Shown: positions 8,303 to 17,479 of the stretch, piece after piece
Layout: the number at the start of each line of letters is the position of its first letter
How positions within the stretch are numbered: the first letter of the stretch is position 1
Assembly: GCF_041262565.1 (NCBI RefSeq)
Contig: NZ_JBGCCJ010000001.1
Coordinates: forward strand, 1,178,001-1,242,000
DNA length: 64,000 bases
Direction: 5' to 3'
Source of the DNA: Leifsonia sp. EB41
Lineage (GTDB): Bacteria; Actinomycetota; Actinomycetes; Actinomycetales; Microbacteriaceae
Translations under genes and position numbers: made by a program
The notes under the pieces: model-generated
Databases searched by the model: none
What the model was told of the DNA's origin: nothing
Seen by the model: only the letters and a program-made list of their open reading frames with translations

Positions 8303-8995
8303 ATGAACGCAGGACCCCGCATTCTCATCGTCGACGACGAGCCGAACATCCGCGATCTCCTCACCACCAGCCTCCGTTTCGCCGGCTTCGCCGTGCGCGC
8401 GGTCGGCAACGGAGCCCAGGCGATCTCCGCGGTCCTCGAAGAGGAGCCAGACCTCATCATCCTCGACGTCATGCTCCCGGACATGAACGGGTTCGGCGTC
8501 ACCAAGCGGCTCCGCGGCGCCGGCTACACCGCGCCCATCCTGTTCCTCACCGCAAAGGACGACACCGAGGACAAGATCACCGGCCTCACGGTCGGCGGCG
8601 ACGACTATGTCACCAAGCCGTTCAGCCTCGACGAGATCGTCGCCCGCATCAAGGCCATCCTGCGCCGCACGATGCAGGCCGACGAGGACGCCGTCATCCG
8701 CGCAGGCGAGCTCACCATGGACCAGGACACCCACGAGGTCTACGTGGGAGACACCCCGATCGAGCTCAGCCCGACCGAGTTCAAGCTGCTGCGCTACCTG
8801 ATGCTCAACCCCAACCGCGTGCTGTCGAAGGCGCAGATCCTCGACCACGTCTGGGAGTACGACTTCAACGGCGACGCGGGCATCGTGGAGTCGTACATCT
8901 CCTACCTGCGCCGCAAGGTGGACGCGCACTCCAGCGAGCCGCTCATCCAGACCAAGCGCGGCTTCGGTTACATGCTCAAGGCCGCGAAGGCGTGA
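8303..8995 (+). CDS. OmpR/PhoB-family response regulator
   Basis: 230 residues. The receiver domain has acidic residues DDE at 11-13, phospho-acceptor Asp55 (LDVMLPDMNG) and the conserved Lys in TKPFSLDE. The C-terminal winged helix includes the ELSPTEFKLLRYL helix and ends with the KRGFGYML beta-hairpin. It is a DNA-binding transcription factor activated by the histidine kinase that follows at 9046. The start is the ATG at 8303, because the receiver fold begins right after it; the frame extends upstream only through non-coding repeats. The signal and regulon are unknown. Confidence 0.95.
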   Translation: MNAGPRILIVDDEPNIRDLLTTSLRFAGFAVRAVGNGAQAISAVLEEEPDLIILDVMLPDMNGFGVTKRLRGAGYTAPILFLTAKDDTEDKITGLTVGGDDYVTKPFSLDEIVARIKAILRRTMQADEDAVIRAGELTMDQDTHEVYVGDTPIELSPTEFKLLRYLMLNPNRVLSKAQILDHVWEYDFNGDAGIVESYISYLRRKVDAHSSEPLIQTKRGFGYMLKAAKA

Positions 8996-9045
8996 CCGGC
9001 GCTCACACCCTCGGCTCAGCACCGTCTGCTTAGACTGGCGGCCTG

Positions 9046-10758
9046 ATGCACTCACGCCTGCTCGACCGCTGGAACGCGATCTCCCTCCGGACCAAGATCA
9101 CCGGGGTGACCGTGCTCATGCTGACGCTCGGGCTGCTCGTGACCGGCATCGGGACGATGTCGATGCTGAAGCCGGTGCTGATCGACCAGCTCGACGCGCA
9201 GCTCTCGGCGGCGTCGGGGGCCACGTACGTCAACACGTACCTGTTCGGCTCGTCTTCGGACAAGGACAAGATCGCGACGGACTCCAGCCCGTCCGACTAC
9301 TTCGCGGCGCTGTACGACGCCAGCGGCAACCTGGTGAAGACGAACTGGAGCAACATCCCGTTCGCGCACCGGCCGGCCATCCCCGAGAAGCTCAGCCTCA
9401 CCGACGCCAAAGCCCTCGGCCCCGGCGGGGTCACCATCTACAGCAACGACGGCCACACCGCCTATCGGGCGCTGGTCACGACGCAGACGTTCGCGCAGAC
9501 CGGTGAGCTCGCGACGGCGATCGTCGCCACCACGACGAGCCAGATCGACACCGTGATGGCGAGCTTCCTGGCGATCTTCCTGGGCTTCGGCGTCATCGTC
9601 ATCATCGTCGGCGCCGGCCTCACCCGGATGCTGGTGACGACGACCTTCTCCCCGCTGCGGGAGGTCGAACAGACGGCCGCGGCCATCGCCGACGGCGACT
9701 TCAGCCAGCGCCTCGGCGGCGCGACCCCGAACACCGAGGTCGGCCGGCTCAACCGCTCGCTCAACACGATGCTGAACCGCATCGATCGGGCCTTCAACGA
9801 CCGCGCGCGCACGATCGACCAGATGCGACGATTCGTCGGCGACGCCTCCCACGAGCTCCGCACGCCACTGGTGTCGGTGCGCGGCTATGCCGAGCTGTAC
9901 CGGATGGGAGCGTTGCAGACGCCGGAGGACGTCGCCCAGGCGATGGACCGGATCGAGAAGGAGGCCATCCGCATGGGCCTCCTCGTCGAGGACCTCCTGG
10001 AGCTGGCGCGTCTCGACGAGACGAAGCCCCTCGACCTCCAGCCGGTGGACCTGGTGCGCATCGCGCAGGACGCCGCGATGGACGCGATGGCCGGAGCCCC
10101 CGGCCGCCGGGTGACCGTGCTGACGCCCGCGCCGGTGCCGGCCCCGCTGCACACCGACCCTACGGAGCCCGGGCTCGACACCGTGCCGATGAGCCTCCCT
10201 GAGGACCTGTCCCGGCCGCCGGGCGCCACCGGCCCGATCGCCTTCGCCGGCTCGGCGCTGGCCCGGCTGCGCCGCAGCAACCGCGGACGCCGGGGCACCA
10301 CGGGCCCGATCGCGGTCACGACCGCCGAGAAGGTCGTCCTCGCGGCGCCGCCGGCCGAGCCCGCGATCGTGATGGCGGAGGAGAACAAGCTCCGCCAGGT
10401 CGTCACCAACCTGATGGGCAACGCCCTCCGCTACACCCCGGAGGACAGCCCGATCGAGATCGCGGTGCAGGTCGACCACCGCGCCGACCGCGCGGTGCTC
10501 GAGGTGCGCGACCACGGCGAGGGCGTCCCGCCGCAGATCCGCGAGAAGATCTTCCAGCGCTTCTGGCGCGCCGACTCCTCCCGCGCCCGCGAGACCGGCG
10601 GCAGCGGCCTGGGCCTGGCGATCGTCTCCTCGATCGTCGCGGCGCACCACGGCACCGTGGAGGTCGTGGAGACCGACGGCGGAGGCGCAACCTTCCGGGT
10701 GTCCCTGCCGCTGGTGGACCCGAGCCGCGTGACGCAGCCACCGCGCGCAAGCCTCTGA
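9046..10758 (+). CDS. Sensor histidine kinase with large insertion before the ATPase N-box
   Basis: 570 residues. TM1 is about 18-38, followed by an extracytoplasmic sensor region to about 170, TM2 172-195 and HAMP 196-250. The HisKA H-box has His269 (DASHELRTP). The HATPase N-box is at 449-463, and the G-boxes are RDHGEGVP and GGSGLGLAI. Residues ~361-438 are an atypical Pro/Ala and Arg-rich stretch between the HisKA helices and the N-box. It follows the response regulator by 50 nt. A -10-like TAGACT (9031-9036) suggests an extra promoter giving a near-leaderless mRNA. It phosphorylates the regulator at 8303. Confidence 0.94.
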   Translation: MHSRLLDRWNAISLRTKITGVTVLMLTLGLLVTGIGTMSMLKPVLIDQLDAQLSAASGATYVNTYLFGSSSDKDKIATDSSPSDYFAALYDASGNLVKTNWSNIPFAHRPAIPEKLSLTDAKALGPGGVTIYSNDGHTAYRALVTTQTFAQTGELATAIVATTTSQIDTVMASFLAIFLGFGVIVIIVGAGLTRMLVTTTFSPLREVEQTAAAIADGDFSQRLGGATPNTEVGRLNRSLNTMLNRIDRAFNDRARTIDQMRRFVGDASHELRTPLVSVRGYAELYRMGALQTPEDVAQAMDRIEKEAIRMGLLVEDLLELARLDETKPLDLQPVDLVRIAQDAAMDAMAGAPGRRVTVLTPAPVPAPLHTDPTEPGLDTVPMSLPEDLSRPPGATGPIAFAGSALARLRRSNRGRRGTTGPIAVTTAEKVVLAAPPAEPAIVMAEENKLRQVVTNLMGNALRYTPEDSPIEIAVQVDHRADRAVLEVRDHGEGVPPQIREKIFQRFWRADSSRARETGGSGLGLAIVSSIVAAHHGTVEVVETDGGGATFRVSLPLVDPSRVTQPPRASL

Positions 10759-10777
10759 CCCTTCGGCCGCGTCAGAG
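10753..10777. terminator. Short bidirectional hairpin between convergent genes
   Basis: Arms CTCTGAC (10753-10759) and GTCAGAG (10771-10777) flank an 11-nt loop. The stop codons of both convergent genes (kinase TGA at 10756-10758, lipoprotein TGA on the minus strand at 10772-10774) lie inside the arms. There is no T-tract, so the terminator role is inferred from position. Confidence 0.5.
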
Positions 10778-11884
10778 CCGGCCGGCCACCCACTGCACGA
10801 CAGAGGCCGCCTGGTCGTCGGAGCCGGACACCGCGGCGAACTGGATCCAGGCGTCTCCGACCACAGCGTCGACCACCGTCTCGGCGGGCGTCGACCCCGA
10901 CGCGTCGGTGTGGCGGACCAGCGTGGCGAGCTCGGTGCTGCCGAGCTGGATCGTGCCGCCGCTGGCGTCCGGGTCACGGCCCACGACGAGGCCGTGATAG
11001 GTCGCGTACGCGGCGGGCCCGCCGCGGAGGACGGAGACGGTGCCGAGGAGCGGGGAGTCCCCTGTGCCCGCGCGGTACGCACAGACCGTCACCCGTGGAT
11101 CGGCGACGAGCGCGTTCTGCATTCCGAAGGTCGCGGCCGGGGCGAGCACGGCGACCGACGCCGGGCCGTAGACGCCGGCGACGGCCTTCAGCCAGGCGGC
11201 GTCGCCGCAGGACAGGGGCTTCACCGGGGCGGGCGTCGTGGCGTGAGCGTCGATCGCGGCGACAGTGGGGACGAACGACTGGACGAGCGCGTGGAACGCC
11301 TTCTCGTCGATGGACGAGGTGCTGCTCACGGCGTCGACTGCCAGCCACGAGCTGCCGACCAGCACGTTCGTGTGGCAGGTGGTGCCCGTCCCCGGCGTCG
11401 CCGGGCCGCAGTCGCCGCCTCGGGACTCGCCGCCGTCGTAGTGCGCGCCCGTCGCCGCGGTCAGGGGGTACTGCTGGGCCTGCGACTGCCAGTTCGCTGC
11501 CGCGTGCGGGAGGAGCTGGACGGAGAGCACGTGGACCGGCGCCGTGCTCGCGGCGGCGGACGCGTCCGGGTCGTCGCCCCAGCGGCACCAGCCGCCGCCC
11601 GCCGACTGGGCGCCGAACGGCCCGCGCCCGGCCGGTGTCGTGAGCGCGTCCGCCGGGGTCGTCGCCAGGGGCGCGGCGCCGCCGAGCAGGGCCTCCACCG
11701 CGGGCGTCGCGGTGAAAGCGGCGCAGTCGAGGGGCGGTGCGACATCCACGGCGGGCGCGGAGGTCGCTGTCGGGCTCGTCGGCCCGGCGCCCGGCAGCCC
11801 GAGCGCCTGGCAGCCCGTGAGGCAGAGCAGCGCGGCAGCCAGCCCGGCGACCGCCCTCGCCCGAGACCACCGTGTCGCCGCCAT
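10772..11884 (-). CDS. Putative lipoprotein of unknown function
   Basis: 370 residues. The N-terminus is a type II signal peptide with basic residues, a hydrophobic core to about residue 21 and lipobox LTGC, with lipidation predicted at Cys25. A Pro/Thr/Ser-rich linker follows. The mature part looks like two related halves, each with Cys pairs and Trp-Cys (GGWCRWGD near residue 97), but no family is recognised. It is probably anchored to the outer face of the membrane. It is convergent with the histidine kinase, whose stop lies 14 nt away, so a link to that system is possible but unproven. Confidence 0.8.
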   Translation of the reverse strand: MAATRWSRARAVAGLAAALLCLTGCQALGLPGAGPTSPTATSAPAVDVAPPLDCAAFTATPAVEALLGGAAPLATTPADALTTPAGRGPFGAQSAGGGWCRWGDDPDASAAASTAPVHVLSVQLLPHAAANWQSQAQQYPLTAATGAHYDGGESRGGDCGPATPGTGTTCHTNVLVGSSWLAVDAVSSTSSIDEKAFHALVQSFVPTVAAIDAHATTPAPVKPLSCGDAAWLKAVAGVYGPASVAVLAPAATFGMQNALVADPRVTVCAYRAGTGDSPLLGTVSVLRGGPAAYATYHGLVVGRDPDASGGTIQLGSTELATLVRHTDASGSTPAETVVDAVVGDAWIQFAAVSGSDDQAASVVQWVAGRL

Positions 11885-11923
11885 GCTCCGCCTCCGCCCC
11901 GGTCGTGACGACGATAACAGCGA

Positions 11924-11957
11924 AGAGGGCGCCTCCCGCGAACGGGAGACGCCCTCT
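11924..11957 (-). terminator. groEL terminator with UUCG tetraloop
   Basis: A 15-bp stem pairs 11924-11938 with 11943-11957 around CGAA on the plus strand, which is UUCG in the minus-strand RNA. The single non-Watson-Crick pair is A-C on the plus strand but G-U in the minus-strand RNA. This identifies groEL (stop at 11976) as the transcript it serves. The T-tract is weak. Confidence 0.8.
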
Positions 11958-11975
11958 ACTGCGTGTCGGACGGAC

Positions 11976-13665
<1,690 letters not shown>

Positions 13666-13669
13666 AGCG

Positions 13670-13699
13670 ATTCTGGCACTCGCGCCAGTGGAGTGCAAG
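13670..13699 (-). promoter_or_regulatory. groEL promoter overlapped by a second CIRCE-like palindrome
   Basis: On the minus strand, -35 TTGCAC (13698-13693), a 17-nt spacer and -10 CAGAAT (13675-13670) fit a housekeeping promoter. The same bases hold a second CIRCE-like repeat: GCACTC (13676-13681), a 9-nt spacer and GAGTGC (13691-13696), with divergent outer bases. Two HrcA sites 34 bp apart could give tighter repression. Confidence 0.75.
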
Positions 13700-13789
13700 C
13701 GCGGTGGAGCTAGGGGCAGCGCGGAGCGATGCGCGACCCCAGCGCCGAGGGAGCCTGCGACCGAGGTTGCGCCAGGACGGCGGACACAG

Positions 13790-13822
13790 AAAAAGGAGCG
13801 CCGCCCCGAAGGGCGACGCTCC
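13790..13822 (-). terminator. cspA intrinsic terminator
   Basis: Stem 13795-13806 pairs with 13811-13822, with a CGAA loop that is UUCG in the minus-strand RNA. One G-U pair exists only in that RNA. It is followed on the minus strand by TTTTT (13794-13790). It is a strong rho-independent terminator for cspA. Confidence 0.93.
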
Positions 13823-13851
13823 TCTTATATGGTCTTGCCGATCGCTGCGTA

Positions 13852-14055
13852 CTACAGCGGACGCACCGACTCGGCCTGCGGGCCCTTGTTGCCCGAGCCG
13901 ACCTCGAACTGCACCTGCTGGCCCTCTTCGAGAACCTTGTAGCCGTTCATGTCGATTGCGGAGTAATGAACGAAAACGTCCTGTCCCCCACCCTCGACGG
14001 TGATGAATCCGTAGCCCTTTTCAGCGTTGAACCACTTCACGGTCCCGTTCGCCAT
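13852..14055 (-). CDS. cspA: Cold shock protein CspA
   Basis: 67 residues, a minimal cold-shock domain. RNP1 KGYGFI and RNP2 VFVHYSAI are intact. It is a cytoplasmic RNA chaperone that melts secondary structure. The gene stands alone: about 180 nt of upstream sequence separates it from the LytR_C gene, long enough for a promoter and a structured 5' leader as in other csp genes. No clear -35/-10 pair was found there. The terminator at 13790-13822 closes the transcript. Confidence 0.97.
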   Translation of the reverse strand: MANGTVKWFNAEKGYGFITVEGGGQDVFVHYSAIDMNGYKVLEEGQQVQFEVGSGNKGPQAESVRPL

Positions 14056-14206
14056 GCATTACTCCCATTGCTGTGTCGCTCGCGTGGTCCAGCGCCGCGC
14101 GTTGACTCCCGATCCTAATGCTTGCAATAGCCGTTTCCGCCAGTCTTTTGGCCAATCCGTTACCAAATCGGCCCAAAGTTAAACACGCGTGAAACAAAGG
14201 GATGAG

Positions 14207-14222
14207 CGCGCGTACACGCGCG
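14207..14222 (-). terminator. Short hairpin after the LytR_C gene
   Basis: Perfect 7-bp arms CGCGCGT and ACGCGCG are separated by 2 nt, 13 nt past the LytR_C stop on the minus strand. Downstream on that strand reads CCCTTTGTTT, a weak U-rich run. It may be a terminator, but the loop would need fraying to form. Confidence 0.4.
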
Positions 14223-14235
14223 GAACGACGCGGTG

Positions 14236-14784
14236 TCAGCCCTTGTAGTCGCTGCCGACGACCACGGTCAGGTCGGCGCCGCTGGCCGCGAAGTCCTGCG
14301 TGAGCGCGATGGTCGCGCCGGGGAGCGACTGCGCCGCTCCGAGCGCCGCCGCCTGGTTCTTGGGGTCGGAGTAGTACACGATCGTCTGCGTGAGGTCCTG
14401 CTTGTCGGCGTTCGCGACGGCGCCGACCTTCCAGCCCGCCTTCGTCAGGGTGTCGCCGACCTTGCCGCCGAGGCCGGAGGTCGCGGTGCCGTTCAGAACG
14501 TTCACCGTCAGCGACGGGTCGACGGTCGGGACGATCGTCGGCGTCGGCGTCGCCGTGGGCGTCGGGGTGCCGCTCGCGGAGTTCGGCGAGCCGTGGAAGG
14601 AGATGGAGCCGCTCACCAGTGAGAGGCCGAAGATGCCCGCTGCCACGAGGACGACGACGGCGAGCGCTGCCCAGCCGACCGCGATCCAGCCGCGGCCCTT
14701 CGGCCGGGGAGCCCGGTGCGCACCGACGCGCTGCAGACCGTCTGGGATGTCGTCGAACCGGTCTCTCGGGTACTTCTCTGCCAT
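14236..14784 (-). CDS. Membrane-anchored LytR C-terminal (LytR_C) domain protein
   Basis: 182 residues. A basic cytoplasmic N-terminus (1-32) leads to one TM helix (about 34-57), a Pro/Thr linker (70-88) and an external LytR_C domain (about 90-180) beginning LTVNVLNGTATSGL. LytR_C domains occur alone or at the end of LytR-CpsA-Psr cell-wall ligases. Here the ligase domain is absent, so this is probably a cell-envelope accessory protein. It follows the DUF3263 gene by 22 nt; the pair is a common actinobacterial neighbourhood. Confidence 0.88.
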   Translation of the reverse strand: MAEKYPRDRFDDIPDGLQRVGAHRAPRPKGRGWIAVGWAALAVVVLVAAGIFGLSLVSGSISFHGSPNSASGTPTPTATPTPTIVPTVDPSLTVNVLNGTATSGLGGKVGDTLTKAGWKVGAVANADKQDLTQTIVYYSDPKNQAAALGAAQSLPGATIALTQDFAASGADLTVVVGSDYKG

Positions 14785-14806
14785 CTACAGGTGATTCCTC
14801 GCGGTG

Positions 14807-15106
14807 TCAGTCGCCGGACGGGAGTGTCCGGGATCGCCGTGCTGCCAGCCGGGTCTCGCGCAGCCGGAGCAGGCGCTTGACGAGCATGGGGTCGTGCTTG
14901 AGCGCCTCCGGTCGGTCGATCAGCGCTCCGAGGAGTTGATAGTACCGGGCGGCGGAGAGACCGAACTCCTCGCGGATGGCCTGCTCCTTGGCGCCGGCAT
15001 GCCGCCACCACTGACGCTCGAACGCGAGGATGGCCGCCTCACGGTCGGTCAGGCCGGTCGCGTCCGGCGCAGGGATCCGGTGGTCCGCAGCCTCCGCCAC
15101 GTGCAC
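14807..15106 (-). CDS. DUF3263 domain protein
   Basis: 99 residues. The core LTDREAAILAFERQWWRHAG matches the DUF3263 family, small actinobacterial proteins with a helix-turn-helix look (residues ~35-65, EQAIREEFGLSAARYYQLL). This suggests a DNA-binding or regulatory role, not proven. It is followed by the LytR_C gene in the same direction. The ~170 nt upstream, to msrB at 15276, is a divergent promoter region. Confidence 0.85.
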   Translation of the reverse strand: MHVAEAADHRIPAPDATGLTDREAAILAFERQWWRHAGAKEQAIREEFGLSAARYYQLLGALIDRPEALKHDPMLVKRLLRLRETRLAARRSRTLPSGD

Positions 15107-15275
15107 CGCCTCCCCTCACCGTCTTCGAGTCAGCCCTTCCCCGCGCTCGCGCCTCATCCTAGGGGCGCTGTCCTGTGCGTTACCCGTTTGCGCCCGGCAC
15201 GTCGCAGGCCGAACAGGGAACAGCCGCACAGGCGCCGCCGTTTAGGCTGGGGACGGACGACGAAAGGAACGCACG

Positions 15276-15722
15276 ATGAGCGCATCGCACGACGAGGCCG
15301 CGCAGGGCGCCGCAGCGCCCAACGGGTACGGGCTCGAGAAGACCGACGAGGAGTGGCGCCGCGAGCTCAGCCCGGAGCAGTACGCGGTGCTGCGCGAGGC
15401 GGGCACGGAGCGGCCGTGGACCGGCGAGCTGCTCGACGAGGGCCGCGCGGGCCTCTACACCTGCGCCGCGTGCGGAGCGGAGCTGTTCAAGTCGGGCACC
15501 AAGTTCGACAGCGGCTGCGGCTGGCCGAGCTTCTACGAGTCGATCCGGCCGGAGGCCGTGCAGCTCCTGGAGGACGACAGCCTGGGCATGGTCCGCACCG
15601 AGGTGCGCTGCGCGAACTGCGGCTCCCACCTGGGCCACGTGTTCCCCGACGGCTTCGGCACCCCGACCGGCGACCGCTACTGCATGAACTCGCTCTCGCT
15701 GAACTTCGCCCCAGAGGCCTGA
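15276..15722 (+). CDS. msrB: Peptide-methionine (R)-S-oxide reductase MsrB
   Basis: 148 residues. It reduces methionine-R-sulfoxide in oxidised proteins, using thioredoxin. Two zinc CxxC pairs are visible (CAAC near residue 51, CANC near 109), together with GCGWPSF, HLGHVFPDG and the catalytic Cys in RYCMNSLSL. ATG 15276 follows AAAGGA. Its stop overlaps the next ATG by one base (TGATG), coupling it to the nitroreductase. Confidence 0.97.
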   Translation: MSASHDEAAQGAAAPNGYGLEKTDEEWRRELSPEQYAVLREAGTERPWTGELLDEGRAGLYTCAACGAELFKSGTKFDSGCGWPSFYESIRPEAVQLLEDDSLGMVRTEVRCANCGSHLGHVFPDGFGTPTGDRYCMNSLSLNFAPEA

Positions 15723-16273
15723 TGTCCGAGCTCGTCGAGCGGGTCGCCGCGCGCCGGTCGTACTCGCGCGTGACCTCCGCGGCGCCGACGCACGAGGAGC
15801 TGCTGCCGCTCGTGGCCGCCGCCGGCCGCGTCGCCGACCACTCGGCGCTGCATCCATGGCGGGTCATCGAGCTGCGCGGCGACGCGCGCATCCGGCTGGG
15901 CCGAGCGTTCGTGAAGGACGCCAAGGCGACCGGCGAGGAGGCCGAGAAACTGGCGGCCAAGCCGCTGCGCTCGTCGCTGCTGCTCGCGATCGTCGCGGTG
16001 CGCACGAAGAACGAGAAGGTGCCGGGCTGGGAGCAGGACGCCGTCGCCGCGGGCGTCGCGCACCTCCTGAGCCTGCTGCTCCACGACGCCGGCTGGGGCG
16101 TCATGTGGCGCACCGGCCACCACACCAGGTCGAAGGCCGTGCACCGGATGCACGACCTCGCCAAGAACGAGCGCCTGCTCGGCTGGCTGTACGTCGGCGG
16201 CGTACCGGACGACGGCAAGGAGGCCCACCGGACCTCCATCGACCCCGAGCGCTTCCTGACGACGCTCGACTGA
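15722..16273 (+). CDS. Nitroreductase-family flavoprotein
   Basis: 183 residues. The N-terminal RRSYSRV is the FMN-binding start of the nitroreductase fold (normally RRS.R). HPWRVIEL, the dimerisation helix with GVAHLLSLLLHDAGWGVMW, and LGWLYVGGVP follow in order. It probably reduces nitro compounds or quinones with NAD(P)H. The start at 15722 overlaps the msrB stop by one base, which suggests an oxidative-stress transcript. The substrate is unknown. Confidence 0.88.
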   Translation: MSELVERVAARRSYSRVTSAAPTHEELLPLVAAAGRVADHSALHPWRVIELRGDARIRLGRAFVKDAKATGEEAEKLAAKPLRSSLLLAIVAVRTKNEKVPGWEQDAVAAGVAHLLSLLLHDAGWGVMWRTGHHTRSKAVHRMHDLAKNERLLGWLYVGGVPDDGKEAHRTSIDPERFLTTLD

Positions 16274-16336
16274 CGAACTGTCTGACAGGACATGCCGCGT
16301 CGCGCGCCTGCCGCGCGGCGTGTCCTGTCAGTTCGT
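16273..16336. terminator. Large palindrome between convergent genes (TGACAGGACA family)
   Basis: TGACAGGACA (16283-16292), T, GCCGCG pairs with CGCGGC, G, TGTCCTGTCA (16321-16330), a 17-bp stem with one T-G step. Further out, ACGAAC (16273-16278) pairs with GTTCGT (16331-16336) across a 4-nt bulge. The exporter's stop codon (16328-16330, minus strand) is inside the right arm. No T-tract. It is a likely bidirectional terminator. Confidence 0.75.
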
Positions 16337-17278
16337 TCGTGCGGGGCGGCGCCAGCGGATGCTGGCGACGGCGACGGCGACGAGGGCGAGCAGCGTTCCG
16401 GCGACGGTGGAGAACGCGACCGGCGCGGGCGAGCTTGGCGCGAACACGTCGAGCAGGAGCGCGGTCACGAGCTGACCGGCGACGGTCGCGAGACCGAGCA
16501 GCAGCACGCCCGTGATCCGGACGAGCAGCGCGGCGGCCGCGATGAACACGCAGCCGATCGCGCCGCCGAGGTAGAGCCACGGCTCGGTCGGCAGCGGCTT
16601 CGGGAGGCCGCGCAGACTCCAGTCGACGGCCATGATGACCAGGAGCACGGTCGTCCCGACCACGAAGTTGATGAAGGTCGCGGTCAGGGCGCTCTCGGCG
16701 ACCACCCGCACCTGGCCGTTGACGGCCTGCTGCCAGCCGAGGCCCAGGCCCGAGATCAGCGGCAGCAGCATCAGCCAGATCGGCACGGAGCCGCCGAGCT
16801 GCGCGGACACCGCCCAGGTCACGGCGCCGAGGGCGATCAGGGCCCCTGCGAGCCGCGCCGGCGTGATCGGGCGGCGGCCTCCCGGGCCGAGGCCGATCCG
16901 GTCGAGGACCAGGCCGCTGACGGTCTGGCCGGCCACGACCGCCACCGTGAACAGCGCGACGCCGAGCACCGCTGCGGCGACGCCCTGCGACAGCACCAGG
17001 AAAGCGCCCGCGGCCCCGCCGACGACGTACCACCAGGGCAGCTCGCGGGTGCGCAGTGCGGCGGCCACCCGGCCGAAGCCGCGCCGCCCGGCGGGAGCGA
17101 CGGCCATCGCGACGATGAGGATGACGAGCCCGGAGCCGAAGGAGATGACGGCGGCGGTGACCCCGTCGTCCAGCCGCTGCCCCAGCTCGCCGTTGATGCG
17201 CGACTGCAGGGCGACGCCCGCCCCGCAGACGATCGCGCAGACGAGCGCGAGCCAGAGGGGGAAGGAGCGGGAGGTCAC
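16328..17278 (-). CDS. DMT-superfamily transporter (YdcZ/DUF606 type)
   Basis: 316 residues with about ten hydrophobic helices in two similar halves of five, each opening with a motif like GAGVALQSRINGELGQ / GLGLGWQQAVNGQVR. This internal repeat is the mark of fused YdcZ (DUF606) proteins of the drug/metabolite transporter superfamily. It is an inner-membrane exporter or importer of unknown substrate. It is convergent with the msrB-nitroreductase pair across the 16273-16336 palindrome. Confidence 0.9.
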   Translation of the reverse strand: MTSRSFPLWLALVCAIVCGAGVALQSRINGELGQRLDDGVTAAVISFGSGLVILIVAMAVAPAGRRGFGRVAAALRTRELPWWYVVGGAAGAFLVLSQGVAAAVLGVALFTVAVVAGQTVSGLVLDRIGLGPGGRRPITPARLAGALIALGAVTWAVSAQLGGSVPIWLMLLPLISGLGLGWQQAVNGQVRVVAESALTATFINFVVGTTVLLVIMAVDWSLRGLPKPLPTEPWLYLGGAIGCVFIAAAALLVRITGVLLLGLATVAGQLVTALLLDVFAPSSPAPVAFSTVAGTLLALVAVAVASIRWRRPARTN

Positions 17279-17308
17279 TCCCCCAAGCCTAGGGGCGTGT
17301 GCGGATGC

Positions 17309-17479
17309 TCAGGGAGCGGGCGCGTCGCCGTCGGTGGGCGTCGGGTGCGGAAGCCAGGGGATGTTCTCCTCCGGCGCGACGTCCTTCTCGAAGTCGAGGT
17401 CGTAGTCGTCGCCCTGCTCCACGGCATCCGGCTTGTCGGCGTCGTCGGGCTGATCTGCGTCGCGTGGCTTGTCGGTCAT
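17309..17479 (-). CDS. Small acidic disordered protein coupled to the bkd operon
   Basis: 56 residues, about a third Asp/Glu, with many Pro and no predicted fold. The ATG at 17479 overlaps the E2 stop (TCAT on the plus strand, 17476-17479), so it is translationally coupled as the last gene of the dehydrogenase operon. An upstream in-frame extension exists only as shadow of the E2 gene. No family is recognised. It could be an accessory factor for the complex, but no function can be read. Confidence 0.65.
   Translation of the reverse strand: MTDKPRDADQPDDADKPDAVEQGDDYDLDFEKDVAPEENIPWLPHPTPTDGDAPAP

Noticed and set aside
8303-8995. Longer start for the response regulator at 8042
   Set aside because: The extra ~87 residues would come from the antisense oxidoreductase and the repeat array; the receiver domain starts at the 8303 ATG.
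14056-14235. Specific promoter for cspA
   Set aside because: Several AT-rich candidates exist (such as TAGGAT on the minus strand), but none has a good -35 at proper spacing, so no promoter is annotated.
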